A stretch of 64,000 nucleotides of DNA from Trichosphaerium sp. ATCC 40318 (GCA_038496445.1 JALMLS010000015.1:434001-498000); one strand, 5' to 3'. Counted from the first letter of the stretch, positions 1 through 12,807 are shown. The notes: generated by a model from the letters alone, not told the origin. A program made the numbers and translations.

Positions 1-118
1 GTCTCAATGTCAACAACAAGGGTTGAATGGTCCTCTCGTGTTCTATCTATGGCCTATAAGCAAAGTCTCAATTTCGTCGCGATTAGTCAATCGTTTCGTC
101 TGCACACAGCAGTACGCC

Positions 119-1189
119 ATGGCGCAAAAATGGGCAGATACAGTGTATTCAGGATGGTATAACCAAGATTCAAAACGACAAGAACTTACATGCCAATTAA
201 AGTTTAAATCAGGTGCGCAGTCGTACTTCCACATTAATGCGATTGTATAAGCTGGTTTTTTTTTTCTGAACAGGATTATTGTGCAGGAAATATTGAAGGC
301 GAGGGCCATAGCGACGCTGGTTTATTTAATATAGCAGGTGAATACAACACTGCCGCGCCGTTTGATTTCAAGTTCGTTAAAAGTTTCTTTGGTACAGTGG
401 TTTGCGTCAAAACACAAAATGATTGTAGTGTAGGTGGTGCAGGAGTAGATTTTAAAGGATTTGTGGCCGCTGATGGCACATTATTTGGCACTTACACAGG
501 ACCAAATTCAGGAGGTGACTTTAACCTAAAACCAAAACAAAAGACTGCTGGTACGCGTTTTTTACCTTTCGTTTGCTTGTGCCGAATTTAAAACTGATAG
601 TTTTAACGTTAAAGTTGCCAATCGTTTCCTATTTGGAGGTTAATTCTTAAGTAGAGGACTTCAAAAAAGAAGCAGAAGCTGCCATAGCAAAGATTAAAGG
701 CCAGCTACTTTCAATGGGCTTTCCTAACTTTTTGTGTGATCAAGCACTTGAGGTTAATAAAGACCTTGATTCTGCGCTTGCATGGATTACAAACGTTACG
801 TCGACAGGAACAGATGGTACGTTGCCTATATTTGTGTTACACTAGTACTTTTCGCAAACAACCAGCGAGTCGCCTACAATACAATTACTTGTACAGGAGA
901 GTCTTTTTGTACAAGTTTCAGTTGTAACCCTAAAAACCTCATTACAATACTAGGCTTTCTATTTTTGTACTGAACACTTTTTTTAACCTTAACCCTGTTA
1001 ATAGTCGGAGAACCACCGGAAGCACTTGTTAATCAGATTACGTCGATGGGTTTTACAGTTGAGCAAGCTAAAAACGCTTTACGCATAAATGTACGATAGA
1101 AAAAGAGTGGGTATGTATTAATGCGTTAAAAGGGCAATTCTGTTGAGCTGGCGGTTAACCATATTTTTTCTGAAAGTTTTCAAAGCTGA
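119..1189 (+). CDS. Double UBA-domain protein with novel N-terminal domain
   Basis: Five exons join in phase (119-244, 274-550, 655-816, 1005-1090, 1133-1189) to give about 235 residues. The first ~135 residues are a Gly- and Asn-rich, beta-looking region that I do not recognise. The C-terminal ~100 residues hold two UBA domains: the first has LLSMGFPNFLCDQAL, the second ITSMGFTVEQAKNALRIN followed by VELAVNHIF. The pair resembles the tandem UBAs of USP5/13-type deubiquitinases, but no protease domain is visible, so a ubiquitin-binding adaptor is the safer call. Three of the four introns start GTACG or GTAC. The Met at 119 is chosen because it opens the best frame; an in-frame upstream start nearer the window edge cannot be excluded. 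Confidence 0.65.
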
Positions 1190-1422
1190 AAAAGCTTGTG
1201 AATTCGCCCACGTGTATTGTAAATAAACTAGCGTTGTATTTGCGACGTCTGAACGCAACAAAACGAATACGTGAACTTTTTTTACCTCAATTTTTGAAAG
1301 TTGTTACGTGAGGATTAACGTTGACTGTTTGTTTTCTGAACGAATTATGCACACAAGAAATTTAAATACAGTCACCCAAACGACAAGTAAACACATCATC
1401 ACCTCACCAACCTCACACGCTT

Positions 1423-1887
1423 ATGAACGGCTATAAAAGAAAGCGCAAGCGACGTCGTGAAACACAAAACCTACCCAGAACGAAGAAAACCCGCATTCAA
1501 AACACGATGCAAGAGCACAGTACGTGGTAGTTCTGAGTCACTTTTTGTTTTACATGAAACTTCCGTTTTCTTTGCATTACCCTATTCTGACACTTTGTAG
1601 TCACCAAGTGGAAAATCGACGAGCCAGAGAGCTCTAAGCTGTCTATATCAGATTACGGCATCTCCTTTAGCTCAATTGGGCCGTACAGTTTGGAACTTAG
1701 CATTGGCGCCAATATCGCCGCTAAAAGCTGCAACGGTTCAAGACCTTTCAAACAGTTCGTTTTCGAGCCTTCGACGGGGAAACCCATCGACGGTCACGCT
1801 TTCACCCCTTCGATGACTTACAAACACAACACCATTGTACCCACTACCAAGCCACTACCCTGTCTATACATGTTGGTAAACCACTGA
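1423..1887 (+). CDS. Small basic hypothetical protein
   Basis: Two exons (1423-1519 and 1601-1887) with an in-phase GTACGT intron give 127 residues. The N-terminus is very basic (KRKRKRRRE, then RTKKTR), the pattern of a bipartite nuclear localisation signal. The rest is Ser-, Pro- and Thr-rich with no motif I know. Nuclear location is an inference from the charge pattern only. Spacing from the neighbours and the clean splice junction argue for a real gene. Confidence 0.5.
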
Positions 1888-2743
1888 CGATTTTGTACTA
1901 AACAAGCTGTAAATAACAAGAATTTCTCTACATTCCTAATTCTGCCTAAGTTGTCCGAAAACAAACCACTGAGAAATAGTAACTGTGGTAACAAACAACA
2001 GTGACACGTTAAATTAGTAACGTGCATTCTACTCTTTTTATGATAATTATTATTCAGGAAGGCAGACGATTACTGCTTAATATTGCTAGGCTACGCATAT
2101 TTGTGCGTGAGGGACGGAGAAAATATTGTGATGATCTTAGTCTGCTTTCTTACTACTCTTTACGTGGTTACTCGTTTACGTGTCGCATACATGACAAACA
2201 TGCAAGAAATAAGAGCTTCTTTGCAAAGGATACGTACGCCACGCAATAGCCACGTAGTATGTCCGCAAGAGGGTTTATACTTAAATAGAGGAGCAGCAAT
2301 TGACGCTCACGCGTAGAAGTCGGACGTTGCAATGTTCCGAAGCCGCAATTGCCGCTGGTACAGAACCGTTTCCCTTTCTGTAGATAACTGTCACAGGCCT
2401 TCAAGTAGTCACACAGCTACTAGAAACTCAATGCACCTCTATTAGCGCTACCGTTACCCCTTGTGCTCAAAAAAGGAATGTGCCGCAAAGGAGGTCTAAG
2501 TTGAGCGAATTAATCCGAGAGTACAAGACGCAACAACTCCACAGTAAAAAAAAGGGGTACAGTGTCTTTTCTTTTGAAGAATGACCGAGTAACTTTTTTG
2601 ATTGCAAATGAACGTATGTGTGATATACTGCGAAACAACCTTGTACAGAAAATAAACCTAAGAAGGAGAATTACAATACATTTTCCATTTTGTGTAGCGC
2701 GTTTTTGTTATGAGCGTTTGCTTAACATCTTTGAGCATGGAAA
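1888..2743. other. Intergenic stretch, no supported gene
   Basis: Several open frames of 60-80 codons lie on both strands but they lack ATG starts with coding character, splice-phase support or family resemblance. I see no repeat or RNA gene here. Confidence 0.5.
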
Positions 2744-3448
2744 ATGGCTGAAACTACTGAAGAGCACTCGTCATCGTCGAACGGAAGAGCACGTAGCTAT
2801 TCAAGCCCTTGGAAGCAAGAAGCGGCTAAGCGCAAACGAGCGTGTATTATTACTATTGCCAATGAGACTGCCTATGATTTGACGCTGTCAACGGTTGTTT
2901 TGTTTCGTTAAATTTGTTTTTGCTAATAACGTTTCGCGTACAGAACACTCTACAACATGGTGTATGGCTCCAAAAGCCTCCAGGCGCGATACCATCAAAA
3001 TCAGTGGCAGAGTTTGCAACAGGTACAAAAACCATTGGAAACGGCGTAAACACAATTTAAAATATGATTCAGATTGCTAAAAGGCTATTTCCTAATTTAA
3101 TTGTTACCACGCTTCAAAGATATTAACATATGCGCGCTAGGGGACAAACGAGGCAGCATGACGGGAACTGGCGGTATTGTAACTTATTTCATACACAACG
3201 ACAAGAAAGCAGAGTTCTCGTGGCGTATCCCTTTCGCTGGTACAACTAATTGCGCGTGACACTTTTCGCGTGACACTTTTATTTTTTTTGGACTTAATTA
3301 ATTCGAGCTAGGTTGGAATCGCTCTTACACTTGTGATTGTGACGATAATCAATTCACTCTCAGCTATACATCTGTCCGAAAGCATCCTGCTGAGGTTTTC
3401 TTTTGTGTAGAAGGCGCAAAGTTGGGTGACGATCAACCAGTAAGTTGA
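2744..3448 (+). CDS. Small beta-sandwich protein, aegerolysin/membrane-binding-like
   Basis: Four exons in phase (2744-2893, 2944-3022, 3141-3239, 3312-3448) give about 154 residues without a signal peptide. After a Ser/basic leader come the strands ITIANETAYDLTLS, LQHGVWLQKPP, a MTGTGGIVTYFI motif and FSWRIPFAGWNRSY. The order N-x-T/S..L, then a Gly-Thr-Gly-Gly turn, then W-x-x-P-F-x-G is the layout of aegerolysin-like and related small lipid-binding beta-sandwich proteins of fungi, bacteria and slime moulds. These bind membranes and some act in defence with partner proteins. No partner gene is adjacent. Assignment rests on pattern, not alignment; other lectin-like folds are possible. The stop at 3446-3448 overlaps a possible GTAAGT donor, so the last residues may differ. 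Confidence 0.4.
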
Positions 3449-3557
3449 CAAGTCATGTCATTTTTGGAAATTAATTGTTTTGCACTTACTTCAGTGTAAA
3501 TGATACAGAACTTGTGTCAGGTGATATTATTAATTAATATTGTGATAGGTCGTGCAT

Positions 3558-6037
3558 ATGGATGATCCTCTTATTGTTTTTGTAAACGTCAAATCTGGTG
3601 GAAAACAGGGCAAATTATTACTTCCAAAATTCCGGAATATCTTGCCTGCCTGTCAAGTACGAAGCCCTCCTAACTCTGTTTGGCATTGCACCCTTAATAT
3701 ACTACTAGGTTATTGATATACTCAAAGGAGGACCCAAAGCAGCGTAGGAGTTATTTTCTGAACATGCCCTTCCTGTACTTTTTTTTTCCGAACAGCCATA
3801 TTGAAACATTTGTTTTTTTGTAGCATTGAGAAGTTCAAGAATGTCGGAAATGTAAGGTTTTTAGCCTGTGGTGGCGATGGTACAGGTAAATGGGTTATGG
3901 AGGTTATGGACAAATTGACATTTACAAAGCCAGCTCCACCAGTACGTATTTTACTCAACTGTAAAAACATGTTTGTTATCAAAGATGAGTTTACTGATTA
4001 TTTGGGTCATACCCACTTTTTTGAGTTTGTGGCCCACAGTATTTGATAGGTTGGGTTATGCCCTCTTGGTACCGGAAATGATATTTCTCGTGTCCTTGGA
4101 TGGGGAGGTACGAGTTTCTTTTGGGCAAAAGCGGAAGTAAGATTGTCACCTAAAATGAACGTTTCTAGGTGGTTACAGCGGAGAATCACTTCATACTATT
4201 GTAAAACATATAAAGGATGCTGAGCCTATAATGATGGATCGTTGGGATATTACGGTGACTTCTTATGATGATAGAGGGATTGAAGTAGAAAAACAACATA
4301 ATAGTTTAAACAACTACTTGTGCATAGGTAAAAACAGAAAAACTTTCAATATTGGCGAAACTCTTTTTCTTTTTTTAGTCATAAAGTTCAATGAATTACT
4401 GTTTACATTAATACCAAAATTTCAGGTTATGCTGATGCTAGGGTTGCACTACAGTTTCATAAGAAGAGAGAATCTAACCCTAACTTATTTTTCTCACGAA
4501 AAGTTAACAAGCTTTGGTACATTCGGGTTTTTTTGATTTTTTTGATTTTTGAAAAAGAAAAACAATGTAGAATTCCGCTTTGCAAAACTTTTGTTGGTTC
4601 GCTGTATTGATGTTATATCCTTAGGTATGGCACCTATGGTGCTTTAGATATGTTAGAGGAAGTAGTGAAAAAGGCAGTGCCTCTAAAACAGGTGTTAGTG
4701 CTAAAGGTACAGCGCTGTATCAGATTATTGTTTTGAGCTAACCGGAACATTAAAAAAGATTGATGGAAAAGTAGTTGATTTACCGTCAAACATTGAAGGT
4801 ATAATTTGTTTAAATATACCTTCTTACGCTGGCGGAATGAATATGTGGGGCGTGAGAAGAGATCCAGTACGTAAAAATGTTATGTAAAGTTGTTGTGTTC
4901 TAAAAAAAACCCTCCTAGGATTTCCAACAAGTATCTCTTTCAGATGGTTTGATAGAAGTTATTGGTCTAAAAAGCACTTATCACTTGGTACCCAACATAA
5001 AAGTGCTTTACTTTTTCTTTTAATTTTTCTCATTCGCTTCGTTATATCTGTTAGTGCCTGCAAATCTTTCAACAACAGAGAAAAGTAGCCAGGATTGTTT
5101 TTTTTACGTTCAAAAACTCTCGCCGTCTCTTGACCAATCTGTTTCTAAATGGTGTACATAGACTACAATAGGCACGGGCAGAGATTATGGAGAAAGGTTG
5201 GGACAGGGAAAGCACATAGAAATTGATTTTTCAGGTTCACCTTGTATGCCTGGTAAAGTACGTTCTCGTTTCAGTTATTTCCTTGATAGTCACGGTTTTG
5301 GTAATCGTTTCGCCTTTGTAGATTGATGGTGAACCATGGCTTCAAGAAACGCGAGCAATATACGAGATAAAATACTTGGGACAGAACACAATGTTGGCAA
5401 AGGTTCCTAGCTTGAGTTTCATTACCACTTTGAGTTTTATTCCTACTTCGAGTTTTATTCCTACATTGAGTTTTTTTTTCAAAATCTTGCAGTTTTCTTG
5501 TGAACATTTTTTTCTCCTACCGCCGCTAGTTTGACAGTCGCTGTAGCAAGGATCTGTAGGCGCTACAACGTATGGATGTAGTATTTGCGGATGGCTTGTA
5601 AAGAAACCTGGGACAACAGGACAATGGCGTCTAAGGTGGTTTACGTTAAAGAATGGCGTAATATCGTACTACGCAACGCGTCAGGTACGTACATATTAGA
5701 TTTTACTGCTAAAAAACTGCTATTGTGAATTTTGTAGTTTTTTTTTCAAGAAAAAGTTTAATTGGTTACTACTAGGATGTTGTACCAAAAGGTAGATTAG
5801 ATGTTCAAGGATGTTGTGTAGGTGTGTCCACTCAATGTAAATATGGGTTTGAGATAGACACAACGGAGCGTGTATACGTATTTTCTTGTCTGGAGACAAA
5901 TGAAGATCTTCAAGTACGTGCACAAACGTGATATTCTGAAAAAAAGAAAAAACCCTTTACAGGAGTTTTTAACAATTTCTCTTTAGTTGTGGATCAGTGC
6001 ATGTATTGCTGCCGGAGCCTTTTCTAAGGCAATATGA
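3558..6037 (+). CDS. Diacylglycerol kinase with C-terminal PH domain
   Basis: Predicted to phosphorylate diacylglycerol to phosphatidic acid at membranes. The start gives IVFVNVKSGGKQGKLL, the usual opening of the catalytic domain. It is followed by LACGGDGTGKWVME (nucleotide-binding GGDGT), PLGTGNDISRVLGWGG, DRWDIT, and then accessory-domain signatures: ADARVALQFHKKRE, VNKLWYGTYG, the MWGVRR region, DGLIEVIGL and IDGEPW. About a dozen exons join in phase, mostly with GTACGT-type donors. After IDGEPW an intron (about 5403-5544, unusual donor GTTCCT) leads in frame into a PH domain: GWLVKKPGTTGQWRLRWF at the start and LWISACIAAGAF in the last helix. The PH part has no ATG of its own, which supports one fused gene. 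If that intron is not used the kinase ends near 5537. Kinase identity is secure; the fusion is likely. Confidence 0.85.
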
Positions 6038-6221
6038 GATACACATGTTTTGTGATCTAAGAGGATGATGTTATAAAAATGTGTGTTGGAAAAAGTTGTT
6101 GACGAGGACAAAGAATTTTGGCAAAATCATCAGTTTTAAATTAAAAATAGTTTCCATTTTTCGTCTTTGTTGGTCGTTGTCTTGTAAACTACATAAATAG
6201 CCCAACGATCGCATATTTACC

Positions 6222-9200
6222 ATGTCTCTGCGAAACTTATCGCCTAGATCGGTCGATCTAGCCAATAAGGTTTGAAAATACAAAATCGTGGTAATCATCG
6301 CTCAGTTTGTTATAATAGGTTGAAGATACGCGCGTATGGATGTACCTTGCTAAAGAAAAGTCGGTGCGCGAGTGGATCAATAAAGTACTTAAAGTTAAGC
6401 TCGACAATGGTACGGTACCAAACTGCATACAGTTGTTTTCGTGTTTGCCCTTTTGGAAGTTTAATTTTTTATCCTGCGTAGATCTTGTTACAGCGTTGTC
6501 AAATGGTATTGTTGTTTGTTATTTAATGCGAGAGATCGATCGCTACTCTATTCCTAAGATACAGGAGAATCAAAAAGCTATGTACACACTAAAAGAGAAC
6601 GTACGCTTTTTTATCGATGCTTTGGCAGAGTATGGAGTACCGCGTTGGAAGTACGTTGCTTTTTTTTGTCGTTTATTTCGATTAATTTTTAAACAACGTT
6701 ATTATTCAATAGTTAGCGCTGAATAGTCGCCTATTGTTGGTATTTTAGCGCTTGTTCCAATAAGGAAAACTTGCAGTAACGTGAAAAAAAGGCACTAACA
6801 CAAACCTACGTAGGTTATTCTTTGTGAATGATCTATGGGATGGTAAGAACATTGTAAAAGTTGTAGACTGCCTGTCATGGTTTGGTAAAAAAGTGACTGA
6901 AGACGGTTTTCGCGTCCCATACGTTGAAGGCAAGGTACGTAGTACCAATTTACGGCATTTCTTTCAAGAAAAGAGTTCTGGCGATCTAATATGTTGAAGG
7001 ATGATCCTAATGAGCGTGCTACGCTTACAAAGAAGGAAATACTCAAAATAAAAAGCATGTTGACGAAAATTAACGATGAAGAGGTAAGCAACAAGAATTC
7101 ACGTGTGGTTCTTCATGTGCTCATTTGTACGCTTAGAAAAAAGGTCAAAGAAGACCAGTATCTTCTGGTTTGGTAAAAAGAAAGATGCAATACTTGCTCT
7201 CTGGTTCAGGAGTTGACTGTACGTGAAGAGATATATCAGATATTTTTTTGTAGTTTCATGCCTGTTGCTTATGTATTTTCACTTCTAGTCGAGACACTAG
7301 AAGGTAGACTATGTAAATTGCAGGGGTTAGTAAGAGGGCATTTACAGAGGAAGCGATACAGGAAATTATGCACGTTTTTTGTACTGCCTAACAATGTTGG
7401 TACTTATTAATGTATTAGTGCGTCATCAGTACACTAGAAACAGAGTAGTGGAGGAGATATTGCATACAGAAGATACATACTTGAAGGGCCTCAGTGATTG
7501 CATTGAGCACTTTTACAATCCACTTAGAGACACACTATCCGACAAACGGCCTATTTTGAACAAGAACCAGTTTCGTTGCATCTTCTCCGATTTAGAAATA
7601 ATTTTTAATCTCAATACTGCTTTCCGCAAGAAGATAAAGAGACGTGTATCAAAGTGGAGTAATACACGATGCATTGGTGATATTTTTTTGGAATCGGTAC
7701 GTGTTGGTTCTTTGCAACTCATGCTAGGACTACAATGCACTTTTATAGTAAGCGCTAAAGCGGATTTTAGGTTAAAACATTTAAAATATACACAAACTAC
7801 GTTCAAAACTTTAATACAAGTCTAACAACGTTGGATAACCTAATGACAATGAAAAATAGTAGATTTAAGCCATTTTATGACGTGCGTAAACATAAAAAAT
7901 AAAAGGTATTTTATCCAATTACTGACAAGTTACTGTTAGGAAGCAATCCAAAAGTTGCAATTAAATGATTTACAAGGCTATTTAATCATGCCTGTACAGG
8001 TACGTTGTTTTTTATTTTATTCTTTTTACAAATGACGCTTTTTGTTTCTCACTCTTATTTTAGCGTATTCCACGTACGGATTGTTTTATTTAGTGATTAA
8101 AGGAGGTCTTCAGGATTATTGACATTTTGTTTCTAGGGTACAGTCTACTTTTGCGTGATTTAGGCAAACATACTTGGGCTGGGCATCCAGATGAAGAGAA
8201 TATTAAAAACGCTGGAGTAGCTATCGATGAGATTTCTACGTACTTGAATGAAAGAGCGAGACAGTTCGAGAATACAAAGTACGGGCACAGTCTGTGAAAC
8301 TACAAGAATCTATAAAAACTAAACATAAACTTTTAGGCTTTTACTCCAATTGTCAAGAGATATCTACAACTGTGATGTTGAGCTTGTTGTACCAACACGT
8401 AGATATATCACAAAGGCTTCTTTTCAAAATAAGCTGACTGTCTACTTGTTTAATGATTTATTCCTTGTGGGAAAGTCTGATAATAAAAAGAAGCCAAACC
8501 TCGTAAAATGCAGGTACGTAAATGGAAAAGTTTTTGTTGGGCGAAAAACTGCAACGACGATTTTTTTGCTCAGCATAAAGCTTTGAAAGTCATGTCATCA
8601 GACATCCAGCACTCACGTAAGTTATAGGCAAACATTCAAGCTTGAAAACCTTGACTTGAAGACTGAGAATAAGCCAAAGCTAGAATTCTATGTATCTGTA
8701 GTTAAAGTGCTCACGGTAGTGATAAGCGAAGATACACCAGCTGACTTTGAGTCTGAATTCTTAAAGGCTAAGGAAGCCTTGAAACAACCGGAAAAGAAAG
8801 GTGATTATTTTACGCCTCTATGCAATTCCACTCACTACGTTATTAGTTGCAGTTGCAGAGGTGGCTGTTGAAGAAGAAATAACATACACACCAGAAGAGC
8901 GATTACGGATGAGAGAGAAGGAGCGTGGACGCCTTCGTGCTCTTCTAGAGAATGAACGAGCAACAATTCAGTGTACATTTATTTTTCTATCTTTTTCCTT
9001 TCTACTCTACAAAACTTGCTGTGGCTCATCATTTCACTAGGCGATGACACACCTAGAAAATCGAGGCTAATAAGCTTACTTACTATGAAAAACATTCTAA
9101 AACAGCAACTTGATACGGACACAGAAGCGAGTGAACCAATTGCCAAGGAAGCTATACATAAAGAATTACAGAGCGTAGAGTCTGAGATTAATCTTGCAAA

Positions 9201-10579
9201 GAAAGATCTTTCTGCAACTGATGTTGATGCTATTGAGGTACAGGCTTTTTCTTCTTTGAAAAAAATAGTTTGTTTATTTGGACACTTTCTGAAACAGTAC
9301 ATTTTGCGTTGTTTTAAAAATTGGATTTTGTGATTTCGACCAAGCCACTTTCAAAAATCTCACTTTAACACATGGATACGGCCATACAACCATGAAAACT
9401 CCGTGTCTCTTTCCGAACCGCGAAGATAAGCATGGTATGGCCCTGCCAGTACTTGGGTCCGTGAGGACCAGGGAACGTAGGGTGCTGTATTCATTTTGCT
9501 TTTTTCTCTGCCAACCATATGTAATACGAGCTTGTTTCTCGTTCTCTGCAATTGGTTGGTTGTTGCGACTTTGCGACTGTCAGAAAATTTTTTGATACTT
9601 CTGAAACCTAAAAACATTTTAAATGTTATTTTCTGATGGTGTTGAAGGCAAAACTCAAAGCGGAAGAACCTGCAGCAGCAAAACCAAAAAATAGCCGTCA
9701 TGATATTGACCTTGGTGGTATGGATATAAAGAATGCCAATTATAATAAAGCAAAGAGTAGTTGGAAGGTATGTATAAAAGGATAACCCACGCCTAGAAAT
9801 TAACTTTTTTGTTTTAGTTCAAGTTTGGAAAAAAAGGAGCAAATAAATCCAAGAAGAAGCTAGGAAAGGGTAAAGTAAGGAAATCTCTTGAGGTTAAGTC
9901 TGCTGCCCAGGCTGAGACGAACTCTGATGCGTCAGGTATGAGAAAAGCAAAGAAACCAACCGTTTTTTAAAAAGCATTTTTTTCTCTTCTAACCGTTTTC
10001 AAAGGTCAACGGGAAGAACGCTCTGGTGTTAGTAATGATGACTCTATTGATTCTGGAGCTCCTGAGGCTGGTGTCAAAGCAGAACCAAGACCTTCAGTTA
10101 CACTTGTTGATACACCAAAAAAAGAAGGAAGAACATCAATTGAAAAGAAAGAACGGAAAAAGAATAGACTATCTTTAAAGAGAAAGAATAAGCGTACTAT
10201 AACAGAGAATAATTCATCATCAGAGGTACGTAAAAAAAAAAAAAGAAACAAACCAAAACCTCAAAGTTTGTCACCTTCTGCCACTCCTGTATTTTCTTCT
10301 TCGTATTTCTTTTGAGCCTATATTACTACCAAGGCCATACCACTATATGGACTTTTATTTTCGTCTGTGGTGGATTTGTTTTACCTTTTCTTTTTTGTTG
10401 CTTGTTCTAATGGGATTATGTTTCTTTAGACTTCAGTAACCCCTGAAAAGAGAAAGAGACGTATGTCCATGAAAGCAAAGGCTAGAGTATCCCAACAAAA
10501 GACTGAGGAAAGACCTAGACTTATGAGAAAAGTTTCATCTTTGACAGATGTTCGTAAACTCAATGAAGGGAAAAAGTAA
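6222..10579 (+). CDS. RhoGEF with CH, IQ, DH and PH domains
   Basis: A guanine-nucleotide exchange factor for Rho/Rac GTPases, built from roughly 16 exons. Domains in order: calponin-homology (KSVREWINKVLKV, then LSNGIVVCYLMREI, LFFVNDLWDGKNI), an IQ motif (LQGLVRGHLQRKRYRKL, calmodulin-binding), a DH domain starting RVVEEILHTEDTYLKGL and ending LIMPVQRIPRYSLLLRDL (the conserved DH helix, split by two introns), and a PH domain (VYLFNDLFLVGK). A helical, charged linker and a long Lys/Arg/Ser-rich tail follow. The first exon (6222-6269) supplies an ATG that joins in phase to the CH exon. CH plus DH RhoGEFs with this order are typical of amoebae and link actin to Rac signalling. The PH lies after the DH as usual. 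Exon edges in the 6950-7260 stretch are the least certain. Confidence 0.85.
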
Positions 10580-10712
10580 AAAAAAAAGAAGAGAAGGAAT
10601 GAAAATGTTTCTTTTCGTTGTAATTTTTTTGGGACACAAATTGTACAATACAATAGCTATTATGGAATTTAGTATTTTTTTAACTCGTAGTCTCCCGTCT
10701 AAACGTCTTTAA

Positions 10713-10904
10713 CATTTTGATGACAATGGTCAACTTAAGACAGATGGCACTATGAATGGAGCGCACAAAGAGTGGCATACTACACCTGTAGACTGCCATT
10801 GTTTCATTGCATGTCATAGGAAACTGTTTCTCGGGAGATAGACTGTATCTACGTCTGTGAGTCATATCGGCGATATAAGTATATCATCTTCCAAATCCTT
10901 AGGT
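10713..10904. pseudogene. Decayed copy of the repeat-gene/hydrolase pair
   Basis: Bases 10713-10778 read on plus as one MORN-variant repeat (DDNGQLK ... KEWH), while 10788-10904 on minus matches an internal part of the hydrolase at 13019-14035, including the YSLSPEKQFP stretch, with several differences and a small deletion. No complete frame remains on either strand. The relative orientation (repeat on plus, hydrolase on minus) is the same as in the intact pair 11123-14035 next door, so this looks like a tandem duplicate of the pair that lost its middle. Confidence 0.7.
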
Positions 10905-11122
10905 AATTAGTACTTATAGCTATTCGCCAGTCATATGTACAAATACATAATACTATTTTGTTGGAAGAATATTAGATACAAGCGCTAGGGACACATGGGT
11001 AACTGCTATATTTAAATCTACCAAGTGAACGAACATTGAAAAAAACGAGAAATGAAAAGACTGAGATTTTTCCTAAGTCTTTAATTCTTTCACGTAATTA
11101 CTTCAGCACCTAAACAAACAAT

Positions 11123-12807
11123 ATGTCAGCGAGGCGAAAAGTACACGTAAGTCGGAACGTACGTATAAACTATAGTTTAACGCGAAACAGAGAACACGTG
11201 GCCAAAAACGAGAGAAAACTTGTCTTCTCCACCTCCCAGTGGAGCTACAACTCGATATTATGGACTTGGACAACAGTGCCTACATTAAATGGCCATTACT
11301 ATCTAAACAAGCCGCAATATGCTCAAGGTTTGATAGCGACTTGAAAAAACAAGGCAAATGGATGAGACACGACCGCTGTGGAAGGAAATTGGCTGAAAGG
11401 TTTTATTCTGGTGGAAAGAAACAAGGAGTTCTTAAAACTTGGCGGAAAGGAGGTTCTCAGATTAAGCAATGTTCGTATGTCAATGATATACTTGATGGTG
11501 AGTACAAGGAATGGTCAATTAAAGGATTCTTATTGAAACATTGGTTTTATAAGAATGGTAAGAAACATGGAGATAACAAAAGGTTTATGAAATCAAATGG
11601 TAAGCTGTTCAAGCTCCAACCTTATGTTAATGGGAAGATACATGGCGAGTGTAAGGAGTGGTATGATAATGGTATATTGAAGAACAAGACTATGTACATT
11701 AATGGCAAGCAAAGTGGAGAGTTTAAGTATTGGCATGAAAATGGACAAGTATCACGTGAGCGCTATTATGTTGATGGTTTCGAGACAAAGAAAGAGTTTT
11801 ATGTTACTGGCAAACCTAAATACGAGTTAGTACCTTTGGGGAAAGACGGTAGATATGAGGAAAGGGTGTGGTATGCGAATAATCAGCTAAAAAGTCAATG
11901 TGGTTATTTAAATGACTTGAAAGAAGGAGAAGAAAAATGTTGGCTTGAGAGTGGTCAGATAAAGAGCCATTGTTTTTATGCTGATGGTAATAGAGAAGGA
12001 GAAGTAAAACTATGGCATGATAATGGACACTTACACATAAAATGCTTTTATGTCAAAGGAGAATTAGAAGGTGAACGTGAGGTGTACTACAGGAATGGAG
12101 CATTATTATCGAAAGTAGTTTACAACAAAGGAAAGAAAGAAGGAGTAATGACATTTTTTCTAGATAATGGAAAATTAGAGCAAACGTGTACTTTTGTTGA
12201 TGGTAAGAAAGAAGGAGAAGAAAAGTATTGGTTTGAAAGTGGTCAATTGCAGTGCCAATGTGTTTATGTTAACAATCAGAAGGAAGGAGAAGAGAAGTTG
12301 TGGTATGAAAGTGGTCAATTACAGCGCCAAGGTGTTTATGTTAAGAATAAGAAACATGGTGAAGAAAAGTGGTGGTATGAGAGTGGTAGTTTGAGTAATC
12401 AATGTAGTCATTTTGAAGGTATTAAAGAAGGAGAAGAAAAAACCTGGTATGAGAATGGAAACTTAAAATGTATTCGTCATTATGATGACAACCACTCAGA
12501 AGGAAAGTACAAGGAAAAAGAAGAAGGAGAAGTAAAGCATTGGTTTGAAAATGGTCAATTAAAGTGCCAATACTTTTGTGTAAATGGTATGAAGGGAGGA
12601 GAAGAAAAAAGTTGGTATGAGAATGGACAACTAGAAAAACAATGTTTTTGGGTTGAAGGATATAAACACGGAGAAGAAAAGTATTGGTACCAAACTGGGG
12701 AATTACATTTTAAAATTATGTATGTTAATGGTAAGACACTAAAGGAAAATTATTGGCGTCCTGATGGCAAGCCAGTTGAACATACAAAAGTATTTGCTTG
12801 GTTTTAA
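11123..12807 (+). CDS. F-box protein with MORN-variant (YwqK-like) repeats
   Basis: A short first exon (11123-11140) and a 35-nt intron lead to a large exon. The N-terminal ~60 residues hold an F-box-like segment, LHLPVELQLDIMDL, with a following RFDSDLKKQGKW. Then come about 18 repeats of 22-24 residues with the pattern E-x-x-x-W-[YH]-x-[ND]-G-Q-[LI] ... Y-V-x-G-x-x-x-G, the MORN_2/YwqK-type repeat, predicted to form a long beta-solenoid. The F-box would recruit Skp1/cullin ubiquitin ligase, the repeats would bind a target; both are inferences. One repeat near residues 190-215 is degenerate. If the small intron is not used, translation could start at the in-frame ATG at 11260. Similar proteins are expanded in amoebae and in their giant viruses. 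A broken relative lies at 55565-57117 and fragments at 10.7 kb and 23.5 kb. Confidence 0.8.

Noticed and set aside
2022-2404. Overlapping frames on both strands
   Set aside because: No ATG-led coding pattern, no splice partner, no family resemblance.
12194-12394. Second frame inside the repeat gene (KKEKKSIGLK repeats)
   Set aside because: Frame-shifted shadow of the same repeats.
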